Source: Aplidium turbinatum (Eukaryota; Chordata; Ascidiacea; Aplousobranchia; Polyclinidae). Taken from it: a DNA stretch of 64,000 nt. Location: the NCBI GenBank assembly GCA_918807975.1, contig OU964921.1:25942498-26006497 (forward strand), written 5' to 3'. The position numbers and the translations under genes were made by a program. The notes under the pieces were generated by a model that was not told the origin of the DNA, made no database searches, and saw only the letters and a list, made by a program, of their open reading frames with translations. The first letter of the stretch is position 1, and each line of letters begins with the position of its first letter. Shown here one piece after another: positions 32,501-45,356 of the stretch.

Positions 32501-33548
32501 TTGGAGAAGTTATACTTTCTCATGTGTGGGAAGCCCTGTAAGTCGAAACGTCAAGATCTCCAGGCATTGAACTATTCGAAAGATTCCGGAACAAAAGATT
32601 CAATGCAACCCTACATGCTGCAGCTGTACTGCACACCAAAAATCCTCAAAAGAGTTGGGAGAATTTGTAACAACTCAAAGCAGAAAAGTGTAAGCACATA
32701 AAGTTTGAGAGAGATATGCAAAATTATCAGAGGGGTGATTACAAAGAACTTTTAGACCTGATGACGATGTAGATTGGAATCAACAGTGGACAGTACAACT
32801 TCATGAAATGTGGTACAGTCCATCGAGCAAGGTGGATGGGAAAGCAGCTCTATTGCTATAAGATAGTTATGCTGTAAGACTTTCTACCGCAAGGAATCAT
32901 TTTCAAGTCACAAATACAAAAATTAGAGTGATTTGTTGACCTTTGTACTTTTGTATTAATTTAATGGATGGTGGTTCAACTGTCCAATTGCTGCATCAGC
33001 ACCCCGAGAAGATTTGCAACTGGTAAGTAATATCAAAAGCTATGATGCAGTAGACAAAATTATCAGTATTGCTGCTTTAAAAGCTTTAGGTAGGCACACA
33101 TGGTATGTAACTAGGGAGCTGATCCCATTAGCTCTATGGGACGAACATTCGAACAAGTCACTATTGATGAAAGGAAGCTTTGGCTAGAACTCTGCTGCAT
33201 TTAAATGCAAGTTTCCATGGCCAGGTTACGAACAGGTTTGGTAATGGATACGGTAAGCCAGAGCTGCCAGACATTGTTAATGATAACTCATTGTCATTGT
33301 GCTTCTATGCAAATGCCAACAGCAAAATGTTTTTTGAACTTTTGCACATTTCAACAACTTTTCATGTCAAACACCCGAAAGAGTGGGAAATAGATGATGG
33401 CAATGCTTCTGCTAATGGTATCATAAGTGCACTCAGAGTCTGTAATGATTCAGCAGAGAGAAGGGTAAAACTGGTATCCGACCTTCTTCATGTAGCAAAA
33501 CAAGAAAAAAATCCGCAAAACTATATTCAAGCGGTGGAGGAGGATTGA
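32501..33548 (+). pseudogene. Transposon protein fragment in centre and right arm of FB-1
   Basis: From 33180 the plus-strand frame encodes ARTLLHLNASFHGQVTNRF, LPDIVNDNSLSLCFYANANS, ISALRVCNDSAERRVKLVSD and NYIQAVEED. It is the sense partner of the left-arm fragment, with scattered substitutions. Upstream, the centre (32501-32701) has a further open frame (LQALNYSKDSGTKDSMQ), perhaps earlier sequence of the same protein. Disrupted; family as for the left arm. Confidence 0.55.
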
Positions 33549-34441
33549 AGAAAGATACCAAATCTTAGAAAACGTTGTTTATCAACACAAAACTGCCTTT
33601 GCGGAAATTGTGTTAACTAAGACTCACATTGCCTGTTTGGATTTATTGATATAGTACATGCAATCATGCATGCATGCAGTTTCTTTACAATTGAATAAAT
33701 TTTGTTGTGCATAAGCCATGAAATTGTATTCTTCAGAAGCACAGCTCAAGAAATGCAACAATATCGCCTTTTCACAGGAAAATAGTTCAAAATTAGAACT
33801 ACCGCCCTCTAGTGGTAATATTTTGCAAAAATATTGCTGAAATCAAATTCCTTACCCATGAAAATGGGGGGGTGCATGCAAGTTCCATAACAATATGATG
33901 AGTAGTTTTCAAGATATTTTAATTTTTCTTTTCACCACTAGGGGCAGTATTGTGCAAAAAATGAGTGACAAAACTTGAATATTTTAGGATATACTTATCC
34001 CATTTCTCCAATTTTTTTTTTAAACAATTCAGAACATCATAGGGCATCCTTTAAATATACCCCAATATTGCAAAACTTATACACTGCCCTCTAGTGGCAA
34101 AATACATGAAAAATTTCAAAAAGTGGGCCTCAAAATGGCCTCGGCGGTGGAGGTAAACGTCGATGAAAATTTATGAAACTTCATATTTGTGATCTACTGA
34201 GCTAAACACAGTACCACAAAAAAGGTAAGCATGGTGAAACCAAGATTTAAATTTCATGGGGCGCCTGCAACACCCTTTTGTGTAGTGTAATTTGATTTGT
34301 CACAAGTGATTCCAGAATTTTACCAACTACTGAAATGAGACTAATCGGTCTGTAATTTAATGGACAATGCTTGTCACCCTCCTTGAAGATGGCTGTTACG
34401 TTAGCTTGTTTCCATTCATCTGGAAGTTGTCCTGTTTTCAA

Positions 34442-35975
34442 ATGATGATGATGAAAGTATCAGCAAAAATATCAGTACGGCATCAACCTAAAAGTGATAT
34501 TAGTGTTGGCCAAAAAAATAGTATTGAAACATCTCTCCAAAGTTTACTTTTTTCAGACCACGAAGGCCTAGTCTCCATTGACGATGACACCATGCAGTGC
34601 CTAACCAAGGAGTGCCCTGATATACAGTGACAGCACGAGAGATCAGAGCCACCAACTAAGTGTGCACTTTGAATTGAAACAACTTGTATACCATACTACA
34701 TTTTAAACATAGTGCTGCATTCACAGGACTGATTGATTTTTCACTTTCCAATGATCCGGACACCCGCTATAGCGACATTTTATGACAAAATGATGAGGTC
34801 TGACTGTAGCCTACTGTTTGTTCCAATTTGATATATTGTTTTATATTCTATACAGTACAATTCGCCTATATAAACAGTTTGCCTTTCCTTGAGTATAGTG
34901 GCAATTGTAGCTTTTCTTTTTACTTTGGGAAGTCTTCCCACTTACCATTTAATGATGTTAGCACACTTTTAAGACTGTTGTTTAAAGCTGAGGGAAAGAT
35001 TTTGCAGAAATACACCACTTTGCACTAGAAACAATAAAACTGATGCAATATAAATGGTTAACCTGAGAAGCAGCGATGACAACCAAGAAGTCTTACATTT
35101 GCTAACAAAAATTCAGCAACACATGTTGAACAAAGCTGTCACAAAAACAAAACAGAAAAAACTAACACATTTTTTGCAAGAAAGTAAATTCTGCGCATTG
35201 TAACCTACAGTGTAGTAATGCTGTATTGCTCAGTATCAGTGCCATCTGTGTGCATTTTAAGAGTAATTACAACTAACATTCTTTGTCATACCGATAGTCT
35301 TGTTTGCCTTGTTCTTTGCCAAAGTGTATGCAAAAAACATAAAATAAAATTTAGTGGCAGTGCTGATTAGAGTACACATATATGATGTTACTTGTAAATT
35401 GTTGTGGAAGATTGAGATGTACGTAGTCGTATAGTAGTAGTAAAGTGTCATCGCTCAAGGTATGCAGTGCACTCTTGCACTACATATGGCGATGCCCATA
35501 TTTGTAGATTGTAGTCTTTCTCCTGTCTGTGCATTTTACTTATCATTTTTCATATCGATGTGTAGCAATGTACCATGCAAGCATATCTAAAGCAAGTAAA
35601 TAATAATTTAACTCTTAACAGAGCCTTACATCATTGAATAAAAACGGGATTTAAGAATAAATTATATCGATTCATCTATCTATATCGACACTTTTTCAAC
35701 TTCCCCTTAAGGTGTCAATAAAGGCAAATTCTACTTTCTGCATGTAAGTCACTGAGTTTATCTAAAGTATATTTCTGTTAAAATAAACCACCTTAGCCAA
35801 ATCGGAGCTGGTGTACAAGTCTTTGGCCTGGTCAAAATGCTATGACATTATAAATTGGAATCGACCAAGAAATGTAGACGTGAGGTGTGAATAGTATTAT
35901 CATTCCACCATAAAAAGCTATTTTATGCCTTCACTGCTTCACCCTGTATTTTTTGGTCAATTTCAATCTATGAAG
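34442..35975. other. No clear gene; short open frame after LINE junction
   Basis: A plus-strand frame (about 34448-34630) encodes VSAKISVRHQPKSDISVGQK and then IETSLQSLLFSDHEGLVSI and stops; I do not recognise it. It might be a terminal exon. The remainder is AT-rich with no identifiable element. Confidence 0.35.
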
Positions 35976-36362
35976 TCATGGCAATTTTGGCCAGGGCGGA
36001 GTCTTGTATATCAGCTCCTCTAAATCATTGAAAATCTCACCTTCATGATTCACTTTTGGTTTGTTCTTTCCACTTGCACCAATATGGATTCCATCTCGAA
36101 ATTTTACTATGCAGCGATCACAAAACTTCTTAAATACTTCAACAATTGTGTTTTCATGTGTACCAGTGGCAATGTTAGTGTTTAATGGGTCTTTAAAATT
36201 GTTTTGATGAAGACCCATTGACCCCTGACAAGAGATTGACCTTTGTTCAGAGTTGTCACTGTTGTGTAGAGTAGCAGCGCCAGAAGTTGTGCATACTAAT
36301 GGTGGTCTTTGTTCAGTGACATCAATCTTTGCACATGATGAAGTTTCCTTTTCACTCTTCAT
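35976..36362 (-). other. Unrecognised 128-codon open frame, possible exon
   Basis: ATG-initiated, with an in-frame stop nine codons upstream. The composition is protein-like (acidic/basic mix, CDRCIVKFRDGIHIG, NHEGEIFNDLEELIYKTPPW) rather than low complexity. The CDRC pair could be half a zinc site. No family is recognised; it could be a host exon or a piece of an unlisted transposon. Confidence 0.35.
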
Positions 36363-37182
36363 CGATGTGACTCTTGCTTCTTGTTGTTACAGTTATTACA
36401 ACCTTTTGAAAAAATTATACACGAGGGTACGGTAGGGTTACGGTACCATATGTCGTCTTTTTGAAGGACATGTTCTCCTTTTTACTGAAAAATATTTTGT
36501 CCTTGAGGACATTCAAAAATGCTCAGTTACCGTATATTTTTTTTTTAATTTTAAACAGTTTCCTGACTTATATAAATGAATGAGTTGACAAGTATTTTTC
36601 TGCTAATGTACGGTATTTCTAACAAAATTATGTTAACAGAAAGGAGGCAAGTTAATACGGTAGTCAGTGAGGGGACATTTACTGTAGCCTACTGCTGTTT
36701 AACATCAAATCACAGAATTGATATTGAACTTGTAACATGTATATACCATGTTTTTAACTAACAAATTCAAATTATTAGAACATTTGGCCAAAACCTATGA
36801 GAATTGCAATTTGCAAATTTGTAATATGCTTCACAACTGTACAAATTCAAAACCTAAATTCTGATCTCACGAAATTTAGGTCACGCTTCCATATTTTGGA
36901 AGCGACTTGATTGTGTAATGTTTCTGCTTTCATAAATCCCATCATGATGTTAACTGATTACCGTTAAAAAAGCACTACATTATGAAAGAAGGCGGGGAAT
37001 TAAAAATAACTCATCCTGTATATAAACCGAAAGGATTTCCATTTAAAAAAAGAGACTTTCAAAACAGACGTTCAGAACAGAAGAGGAATGACTCTCGTCT
37101 CGAACAAAAGGTAAATCAGATCTCACAATGGGAGAAGAATGTGGCTTTTCTGACACCCATCACAGTGAACTAACTTGACTTG
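36363..37182. other. No gene recognised
   Basis: Contains an AT-rich stretch and a 63-codon frame (36982-37173) rich in K/R/Q (FPFKKRDFQNRRSEQKR) with no identifiable family. It ends at the left boundary of the second fold-back. Confidence 0.35.
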
Positions 37183-37289
37183 ACCACCGTCATTCTGGCA
37201 GAATAATTTTTCCGCTTTCCGCCTAAAAAGTCATCCGTGAATAAGTGCGAGGTATATAATGCGACCTGAGCTACTTTCGACAAATCTCA

Positions 37290-38405
37290 AATAAAACTAT
37301 AATCCGCAGCACATGCCACTTAAATTTTACATGCACCGGATTCAGTATTGAATTACCTTTCCAGGGGTGTGCACTAATAGGTGGGCATTTGGTAGGAACT
37401 CCCAGCAGAACGGTTCAAAGATGGAGGATATATTGACGATAATCAAGAGAATAATGCAATTTTTGCATAATTGACACTTCTCCAAAAAACCTCAAATAAA
37501 ACTATAATCCGCAACACGTGCCACTTAAATTTTGCATGCATCGGATTTAGTATTGAATTACCTTTCCAGGGGTGTGCACCAATAGGTGGGCATTTGGTAG
37601 GAACTCCCAGCAGAACAGTTCAAAGATGGAAGATATATTGAAGATAATCAAGAGAATAATGCAATTTTGCATAATTGACACATCTCCAAACATCTTCAAA
37701 TAAAGCTATAATCCGCAACACGTGCCACTTAAATTTTACATGCATCAGATTCAGTATTGAATTATCTTTCCAGGAGTGTGCACCAATAGGTCGGTATTTG
37801 GTAAGAACTCCCAGCAGAATGGTTCAAAGATGGAGGATATATTTACGATAGACATTAAAATAATACGATTTTTGCATAATTGACACTTCTCCAATAAACT
37901 TCAAATAAAACTATAATTTGCAACACGTGCCACTTAAATTTTACATGCATTGAATTAATTTTCCAGGGGTGTGCACCAATAGGTGGGCATTTGGTAAGAA
38001 CTCCAGCAAAACGGTCCAAAGATGGAGGATATATTGACGATATTCAAAAAAATAATGCAATTTTTGCATAAATGACCCCTCTCCAATAAACTTTAAAAAA
38101 AAACTATAATCCGCAACACGTGCCACTTAACGTGCTACTTTACATATTGGCACGTGCCACTTAACGTGACACTAATCCGCAACACGTGCCACTTTACATG
38201 CATCAAATTCAGTATTGAATTAAATTACCAGGGGTGTGCACCAATAAGTGGGCATTTAGTAGGAACTTTCAGCAGAACGGTTCTAAGATGGAGGATATAT
38301 TTACAATGATCAAGAAAATAATGCAATTTTGCATAATTAACACCTCTCCAATAAACCTCAAATAAAACTATAATCCGCAACACGTGCCACTTGAATTTTA
38401 CACGC
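37290..38405 (+). repeat. Tandem ~205-bp modules, left arm
   Basis: The landmark ACGTGCCACTTAAATTTTAC recurs with spacing of 205, 204, 205 and about 193 bp, followed by a short 66-bp unit and one of 198 bp. Every module also contains GGGTGTGCACCAATAGGTGG and a GATGGAGGATATATT segment. The landmark contains the palindrome GGCACGTGCC in one duplicated spot near 38150. Confidence 0.88.
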
Positions 38406-40800
38406 ACGGTTTGAGGTTTATTGGAGATGTGTCAATTATGCAAAAATTGCATTATTCACTTGATTATCGTTAATATATCCTCCATCTTTGAACCGTTCTG
38501 CTGAGAGTTCCTACCAAATGCCCACCTATTGGTGCACACCCCTGGAAAGTTAATTCAATACTGAATCCGATGCATGCAAAATTTAAGTGGCACGTGTTGC
38601 GGATTATAGTTTTATTCGAAAATGTTTGGAGAGGTGTCAATTATGCAAAAATCGTTTTATTTTATTGTATATCGTAAATATATCCTCCATCTTTGAACTG
38701 TTCTGCTGGGAGTTTCTACCAAATGCCCACCTATTGGTGCACACCCCTTGAAAGGTAATTCAATACTGAATCCGATGCATGTAAAATTTAAGTGGCACGT
38801 GTTGCGGATTATAGCTTTATTCGAAGATGTTTGGAGAGGTGTCAATTATGCAAAAATTGCATTATTCTCTTGATTATCGTCAATATATCCTCCATCTTTG
38901 AACCGTTCTGCTGGGAGTTCCTACCAAATGCCCACCTATTGGTGCAGACAGTGCCGGTCTTTGGGGTGTGCGAACCGTGCGATCGCACAGGGCCCGCAAT
39001 TTAGGGGGCTCGCAATTTACTCAGAAAATGCAGTAATTTTTGTCATTTCTAATGAAAAAATTCAACAAAGGAATTAGCAAACAAGAAAACATAGAAAAAC
39101 AACCTATTTCGTCACCTGAACATTTCGTACCCTGAAAAGATCGAGAAAAAAAACAACTTTTAGCCGAAGTTGCTGATCGGAATTGTCGCAAACATTTCAA
39201 AATTTCTCTCGATCTTTTCAGGGGACGAAATAGGTCGAAATTCGATTTTGTTGACAGCAGACAAACGTGTCCAGTCTGAGCAGCTATCTCGGCGGACAAA
39301 TTGAGTCTTACGGCGGGCACACGAAATTTAACTTCGATCGTCATGCTTAATCACTTTATGTTGATAATTCTTCACTCTGAAAGGCCTTCATCAGACCAGA
39401 CCATTGAAGAGTCAAAGCGCCCTGTAACTTCCCAATGCACAACATAACTGATTAATTTACACCGAACGAGGTCGTGTGGCTTCTTGCGTCACAATGCTCT
39501 GGGCAGGAGTTGGAAAACTTCTGCACTAAAGTTACTATTTTCTGCTGTGCAAAGTTTCACTAGGTTTTTATCCTTAGGTTTATTTTTGCATGTCATGTGA
39601 GCGAAAGTGATGGAGAGCAAGTAGGCCTACTGTAGGTTCATCGTATTTATTCTCACTTATAAAATTTTTCCTGGGCCTTTTCTTTCTTACTATAGGCCTA
39701 ATACCAAAACTTAGCCTACTCATATGATTTAATTTTGTAACCAACTTTGCCTTATCAATATTACTCGGAGATCAAAGCCAGACATTGTGATGTAACACTT
39801 GAACCAAATTGCGCTGATTAGTGTAGATTGTAGAAGTAGGTAGCCTACTCCCATCCATTCTTAGCGAAGAATTCACAGTTATTATGCTGATTCAATGTCA
39901 TCAAACGTTGAAGAAACCTAAAAATCCAAAGCTATTCTGCTTAAATTGAAGCTAAGGGATACAATATTAATATTTTCTAGATGCGCCCTAGAATGTGCTG
40001 GAAATTATATTCTCTCAACAATTGTTCGTGCTATGCAATCACGTCAGGGTTAGAAATGTTTAAGGATTCAACCTATTTCGTACCAGGGTTAGGGGACGAA
40101 ATAGGTTGCATACAGACACAACATAGCTTTATTTCCGAAAAATGCCAAAAAAAACATGATCTAATCCTTTTGCTATGCCACCGGACAGCACCATTTAACA
40201 GTAATTTCATACCCAAATTTTTGTTAAACATGCTCTCAGAATGCCTCAAATTCAAAGTAATTTTTCAAAATTTTCTGGGGGAGGCCCCCCAGACCCTCCG
40301 CCGCTAGGTGTCGCCTTCGGCAAACACACCGCCAGGCTTCGCCCACCGACCGTCAAACCACCGCCCTTTCTCCTTTCTATATACCTAGCTACGCTACTAA
40401 ATTGGATCATTGTCATTGGGGCCCGCAAAGCATTTTCTGCACAGGGCCCGAAATATCCTAAGACCGGCACTGGGTGCAGACCTCTGGAAAGTTAATTCAA
40501 TACTGAATCCGATGCATGCAAAATTAAAGTGGCACGTGTTGCGGATTATAGTTTTATTTGAGGTTTATTGGAGAGGTGTCAATTATGCAAAAATCTTATT
40601 ATTTTAATGTCTATCGTAAATATATCCTCCATCTTTGAACCGTTCTGCTGGGAGTTCCTATCATATGCCCACCTATTGGTGCACATCCCTGGAAAGGTAA
40701 TTCAATACTGAATCCGATGCATGTAAAATTTAAGTGGCATGTGCTGCGGATTATAGTTTTATTTGAGATTTGTCGAAAGTAGCTCAGGTCGCATTATATA
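38406..40800 (-). repeat. ~205-bp modules, right arm (inverted)
   Basis: The same modules are read on the minus strand. Landmarks AAGTGGCACGTGTTGCGG lie near 38587, 38792, 40529 and 40734; the gap between the second and third is the hAT insertion. Adjacent modules are about 205 bp apart. Confidence 0.88.
38949..40472. mobile_element. Non-autonomous hAT element in FB-2
   Basis: Ends CAGTGCCGGTCTTTGGGG and (reversed) CAGTGCCGGTCTTAGGAT with internal GGGCCCGCAA/TTGCGGGCCC blocks on both sides. It is flanked by perfect GGTGCAGA at 38941-38948 and 40473-40480. A GC-rich module at about 40265-40350 (GGGGGAGGCCCCCCAGACCC ... GCCTTCGGCAAACAC) is shared with other hAT elements in the window. No transposase recognised. 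Confidence 0.92.
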
Positions 40801-40871
40801 CCTCGCACTTATTCACGGATGACTTTTTTAAGCGGAAAGCGGAAAAATTATTCTGCAAGAATGACGGTGGT

Positions 40872-41815
40872 ATTAAATTGATCCATGGAGCAGACCATGA
40901 TGACTGATGAGTATTTTTTAATTTCCAGAGTAGGAGCTTGTAACCTTGACTATTGTAATGCATTTAACTTCAATATGCTGGACTTGTTTAAGTTGTAGGA
41001 AATCATACCTTATGTCATATTCTGTCTGTTTACTGGTGTATTATATACAGAAATAACATGCACTTCTACTTTGATTAATTACTGACAACAGAATGTACCT
41101 CCGGGTTACTTGCCAGAATTGCCAAAAGATAATCTGGTAACCGGTCATAAGCATAACATAATAATCACATTTCAATACACTACATCCCTTCCTTCTCGGT
41201 TTAAAACGTAGTTTTCAAAGGCATTACTTCTTTTGATAAAAACAATTTTACATTAAATGATTATAACAGGTGATGATAACCATGAGCACTTGAACCAAAC
41301 GACGCATCATCATTAGGTTTCGTTTACGTAAGCATCATTCATGCAATTTATGGTATCTACACAGATTAACTTTAAGTACCAACATTTACTGTCAAAAGCA
41401 ATATAGCCATACTCCAAAGATCATGATTAGTCTAATACGTTTGCTTCTACTTTTCACACTTTGATCTTGAAATTGTAGTGGCGAACAATTAAATAGATTA
41501 CCACTCAATTGACATGACGTTTAAACAAATAGACATGCGTTCCAGAGCTAGTCTTTATAACGAAAGAACAAAAGGAATCATAGGCATACAAGTCTGCATT
41601 CTAGTCACTTCAAGTTACATAATCGTTAAAGCGAGCAGGTTTACTGACATTACGTGTCGGACGAGTACGTAGGCCTACAGGTATTGAGGACTCATTCGAA
41701 TCAGCGTTCAAGGTCATGTCCGCAGGAGATGAGTTTACATTTTCATCACTGGTGTTCAATTTCTTAAAAAACTACGAATTTCGTGTCAATTGAACCCCTT
41801 CATTGTTTTGTACTG
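40872..41815. other. No gene recognised; 3' flank of gypsy-2
   Basis: AT-rich sequence between FB-2 and the end of the gypsy-2 coding region (minus strand). It may contain gypsy 3' non-coding or LTR sequence, but I could not define an LTR pair. Confidence 0.4.
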
Positions 41816-44228
41816 TCACTTCCCCCTTTCCTTCCTAACTACCTGTTGGGTAGCGCTATCAAAATTTGCAGAAAGTTTATTTGATTTTTGACTTTTAACC
41901 AAAACTTCATCTCCAACCCGAATATCTGAGTCGACAGCACGTCGCTTAAAGTCAGTATATAGTTTACCGTCTATTTTACCCTTCCAGTCTCTGTCTCGAA
42001 TCCTTTCATCAAAGATCTGAGGTTCTCGGCACAGTTCAGGTAATTTAGACTTCATTTCTCTGCGAAACATCATATAATAAGGAGTAGAACCTGTAGAAAC
42101 TTGCGGAGTTGAACGATATGCCATTAGAAATTTGTTGATCTCATACCGCCAATTTTTCTTTTCAACTTGAGCAACTTTGATTGCCTTTAACAATGTTCGA
42201 TTTTGTCGTTCCACCTCACCGTTTGCTTGAGGCCATAATGGTGTTGTTTTGCGGTGTATTACTCCATATTCTTCTAGAAAATTCTCAAAATCATTCGATA
42301 CAAATTGTGGACCATTATCAGTTCGCAATGAGTAAGGTACTCCAAACCTTGAAAACATGGGCAGAATCGCTTGAATCAATTTTTCGCTTGTGATTGATTT
42401 CAAGATTGCAATTTTGTAAAAACGACTAAAGTAATCTCCCACTACCAAAATGTTCTCACCACTTGGTAATGGACCAAGAATATCTGCCGCACAATCTTGC
42501 CAAGGCCCACTTGGTGGCAATACCCGAGCGATTGGTTCTGGTCTGCAAAAGTCACTGGTGACTTGACATCCGTGACAAAGTTTACACATCTTTTCTGCAT
42601 CAGCATCGATCTTTGGCCACCACACCTTTGTGCGTAATCGATTCTTTGTCTTGACAATGCCTTGGTGACCCTCGTGTGCCAAATTGAGCACCTTTTCACG
42701 CAATGTAGCAGGTATAACGAGTCTTGTCCCTCTGAGCAACAAGTTTCCATACGTACACAGTTCATTTTTTACATGCAAAAAGCTTGTGTCTGTACACTTG
42801 GACCAATTTCCTGAATGAATATAGTCCCTAATTTCTGACAACTGTGGATCAGCAGCTGATTCTTGTTCAAGTTCTTTTGTAGATAAAGCGACTGGCATAC
42901 TTTGCAGAACAATAGATCTCACATAATCATAAGGTTCTTTCAAATCTTTGCTTTCTTCATAGGGCTCTTTATTTAGCCTTGACAATGCATCAGCAATGTT
43001 AGTTTTCCCTGGACGATAGATAACACTAAAATCAAACGATTGTAAACGCAATACCCAGCGTTCTATTCTTGCTGATGGTCTTAATTTCTTCGTGTAAATG
43101 TATTGCAGGGGCTTATGATCTGTTTCAAGTTCAAAATGTCTTCCAAATACATACAAATTGAATCTTTCACAAGACCAAACCAACCCTAGAGCTTCTTTTT
43201 CCGTTTGGCTATACTTCTTTTCCACATCTGACAAACTTCGAGATGCATAAGAAATGACTCTCCACATTCCATCTTGTAACTGTGTCAACACAGCACCTAG
43301 ACCAACTGGAGATGCATCTGTCACAATTCTTGTCTTACAGTCATTCCGATAATATGCCAATGTATCAGCCTTTGCGATCGCTGCTTTTAAGTTCAAAAAT
43401 GCATCTTGGTGTGCTTTATGCCATTCAAACTTTGCAGTCTTTTTGGTCAAGTCTAGTATAGGCCTTGCAATGGTTGCTAAATTTGGGATAAACTTAGCTG
43501 AAAACTGAACAAGACCCATGAATGATCTGACTTCACTAGCTGAAGTTGGAGGTTGTGCTTTTTGAATAGCTGCAATTTTCTCTGCACTGGGACTTACCCC
43601 TTGTTGGTGCAAGTCATGTCCAAAAAATGTAAGCTTTGACATTCTAAACTGACATTTTGTTTTATTCAAAGTCAATCCAGATTTTAACAACTTTTCCAGT
43701 ACCACATGTAATCGACTGTCATGTTCTGTCCTGTCTTTTCCATAAATGACAATGTCATCTGCAATGTTAGCAACACCATCGCAGTTCTTCAATAAATCCC
43801 AAATAATTTTCTGATATTTTTCAGGAGCAGAACTCAGTCCAAACATTAGCCTTTTATATCTGCATAGACCTCGATGTGTAACAAATGTTGTAATATGGCG
43901 GCTCGTTTCATCCAACATTATCTGATGAAAGCCCCATTTTAAATCCAACTTACTGAAAACAGTACTACCATTGAGTTGATACAACAGTTCTTCAACAGTG
44001 GGAATTGGATGTCTCTCTCTAACTAAGGCACCTGCAGCTAATAAGGCCCGCTAATTTTCAAACCTTAATATTTTTCTAAATACTGCATAATTTTGAACGA
44101 AACTTGGAATGAGGATACTTTGGGTCTATCTAAACAACATATCTGTGAAACAAGTTTCTAAGTAATAGTAGTTGTGAAATATTAAAAAAATCTCAAGCGG
44201 ACCTTATTAGATGCATGCGTTGTGAATA

Positions 44229-45042
44229 AAGCCTGGTCTACACTACAAAATATTTTGAGCTGAGCGTGGCGCATTCTTTGTTTATTTAACACAAAGCTTC
44301 TCTCGGCAACAGCGCCGTCGTCGGCCTGAAAACGTCTGGTCATCGCGAGCTTTTTTTACGCTCTGGAGAGATTCGCTTGACCAAGGTTCGGGCTCAGAAT
44401 TTAGTTTGAGCTCAGGTCTTGGCATTTTGTGGAAAGGCAGTTTCAGTTTTCTGTAAAAATGGTACTCTGTTTCAGTTAATAGGTTAGTTGGTGTGTGTAG
44501 ATAAAAATTAAAAGGTTAGCTTTAAAAAAGTCTTACATAGATCTACTTAGCTGTTAGTTTGGTTAAGGTGGCACTTCACTAGGCTTTTGGTATGATTAAA
44601 GTTGGCCTTCCAGCTAGTATGGTGGTCCTACCTCTTAGACGGATTCAAATTATCTTTAGCTGTTGGTCAAGTTTAGGTAGCACTTCACCAGGCTTTTGGT
44701 CAAACTTGGGTTGGCCTACCTGCTAGCCTTGCATTGATTGCAGTGTTCAACTGTACAAGTTGAAGGATAGCTCTAGGTCTACAATACTATTCTAGATTAT
44801 TTTCAGTTGACCTATTACACTGTGTCAGTACAGGCAGCGATGGATGCGTTTGATTGATAAGTATAAATCAATTGAAGGCGAATTTCCAGCCAAATGACTT
44901 AACCAAGCAGAAAGTGACGTTGTTAGCGCTTGAATGCACACGGTCGCAAGATCAAATTTGCCAGTGTAGACAGTTTTTAGTCAGTCGAGGCTTGACAAGG
45001 CAGGCGTTTGCGCTTTTCGGGCTTGTAGTGTAGACCAGGCTT
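44229..45042. mobile_element. 814-bp TA-flanked MITE inside Tigger
   Basis: Ends AAGCCTGGTCTACACTACAA and its inverse, flanked by TA (44227-44228 and 45043-45044). It has no coding capacity. The terminal motif is independent of Tigger's, so this is a separate Tc1/mariner- or similar TA-targeting MITE. Confidence 0.85.
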
Positions 45043-45356
45043 TAGGCCCAGTTTAAATTTGCACCAAAAGTGATAGAAAAGGTGTATTTTCAAAATAACA
45101 ACACCACAAAAACAGCTTGCACCTCCAGCAAAGCTGGCTGCAACTCTGAACAACTATCTAAGAAATCAGTGTCTAGGGGATATTTGTCTGACATAAACAT
45201 AACAAGTGAAGTTTTGTTTATCTTAGTCAGTCTTTCAGTTTTACAAAGAAATGATTTTGTTACTACAGGTAACACAAGTCCAGTCAGTATGCTGGTCGTA
45301 ACCAAACCATATGGTGATTCCACAATGGTAATGTTTAATTTGCAAAACAGTCTAAC

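Larger units (their letters stand above)
30892..34278. mobile_element. Fold-back element FB-1 with ~1.45-kb inverted arms
   Basis: Ends AGGGGTTGCAGGCGCCCC and (reversed) GGGTGTTGCAGGCGCCCC are inverted repeats, flanked by perfect TGTGTAGT at 30884-30891 and 34279-34286; the duplicated target lies inside the LINE. The arms (30892 to about 32342, and about 32818 to 34278) are near-identical inverted copies around a 475-bp unique centre. Both arms carry the same transposon-protein fragment, one on each strand, so most of a gene copy has been inverted and duplicated. An 8-bp duplication is compatible with hAT- or P-like transposition. Confidence 0.9.
29375..34441 (-). mobile_element. CR1/jockey-superfamily LINE, 5'-truncated, split by a fold-back
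   Basis: On the minus strand, 34441-34279 encodes the start of the RT (LPDEWKQANVTAIFK, NYRPISLISVVGKILE), then the fold-back of 30892-34278 intervenes, and the RT resumes at 30891: HGFILG, VAFMDIKKAFDTVPHERL, GVPQGSVLGPTLF, LFADDTKIY. The C-terminal tail follows: RLEKLNLPTLAFQRLRHDII, then FFTVRVVNAWNNLP. This is the usual layout of CR1/L2/jockey-type elements. Several frameshifts and stops interrupt it (for example after the KAFDTVPHERL segment near 30600 and around 30240). Truncation at 34441 falls at an ATGATGATGATGA repeat. Confidence 0.85.
37183..40871. mobile_element. Fold-back element FB-2 with long modular arms
   Basis: The outer ends ACCACCGTCATTCT ... and (reversed) ACCACCGTCATTCT match over about 130 bp (ending near the AATAAAACTATAATCCGC module). 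Each arm is then a tandem array of about 205-bp modules, six to seven in the left arm and four in the right, meeting in inverted orientation near 38405. A hAT element (38949-40472) is inserted in the right arm. No target duplication or coding region was found for FB-2 itself. Arms made of tandem modules are the hallmark of FB/Galileo-type fold-back transposons. Confidence 0.8.

Noticed and set aside
37290-38405. CRISPR-like array
   Set aside because: The repeat period is about 205 bp with near-identical whole modules, not short repeats with unique spacers, and the DNA is eukaryotic.
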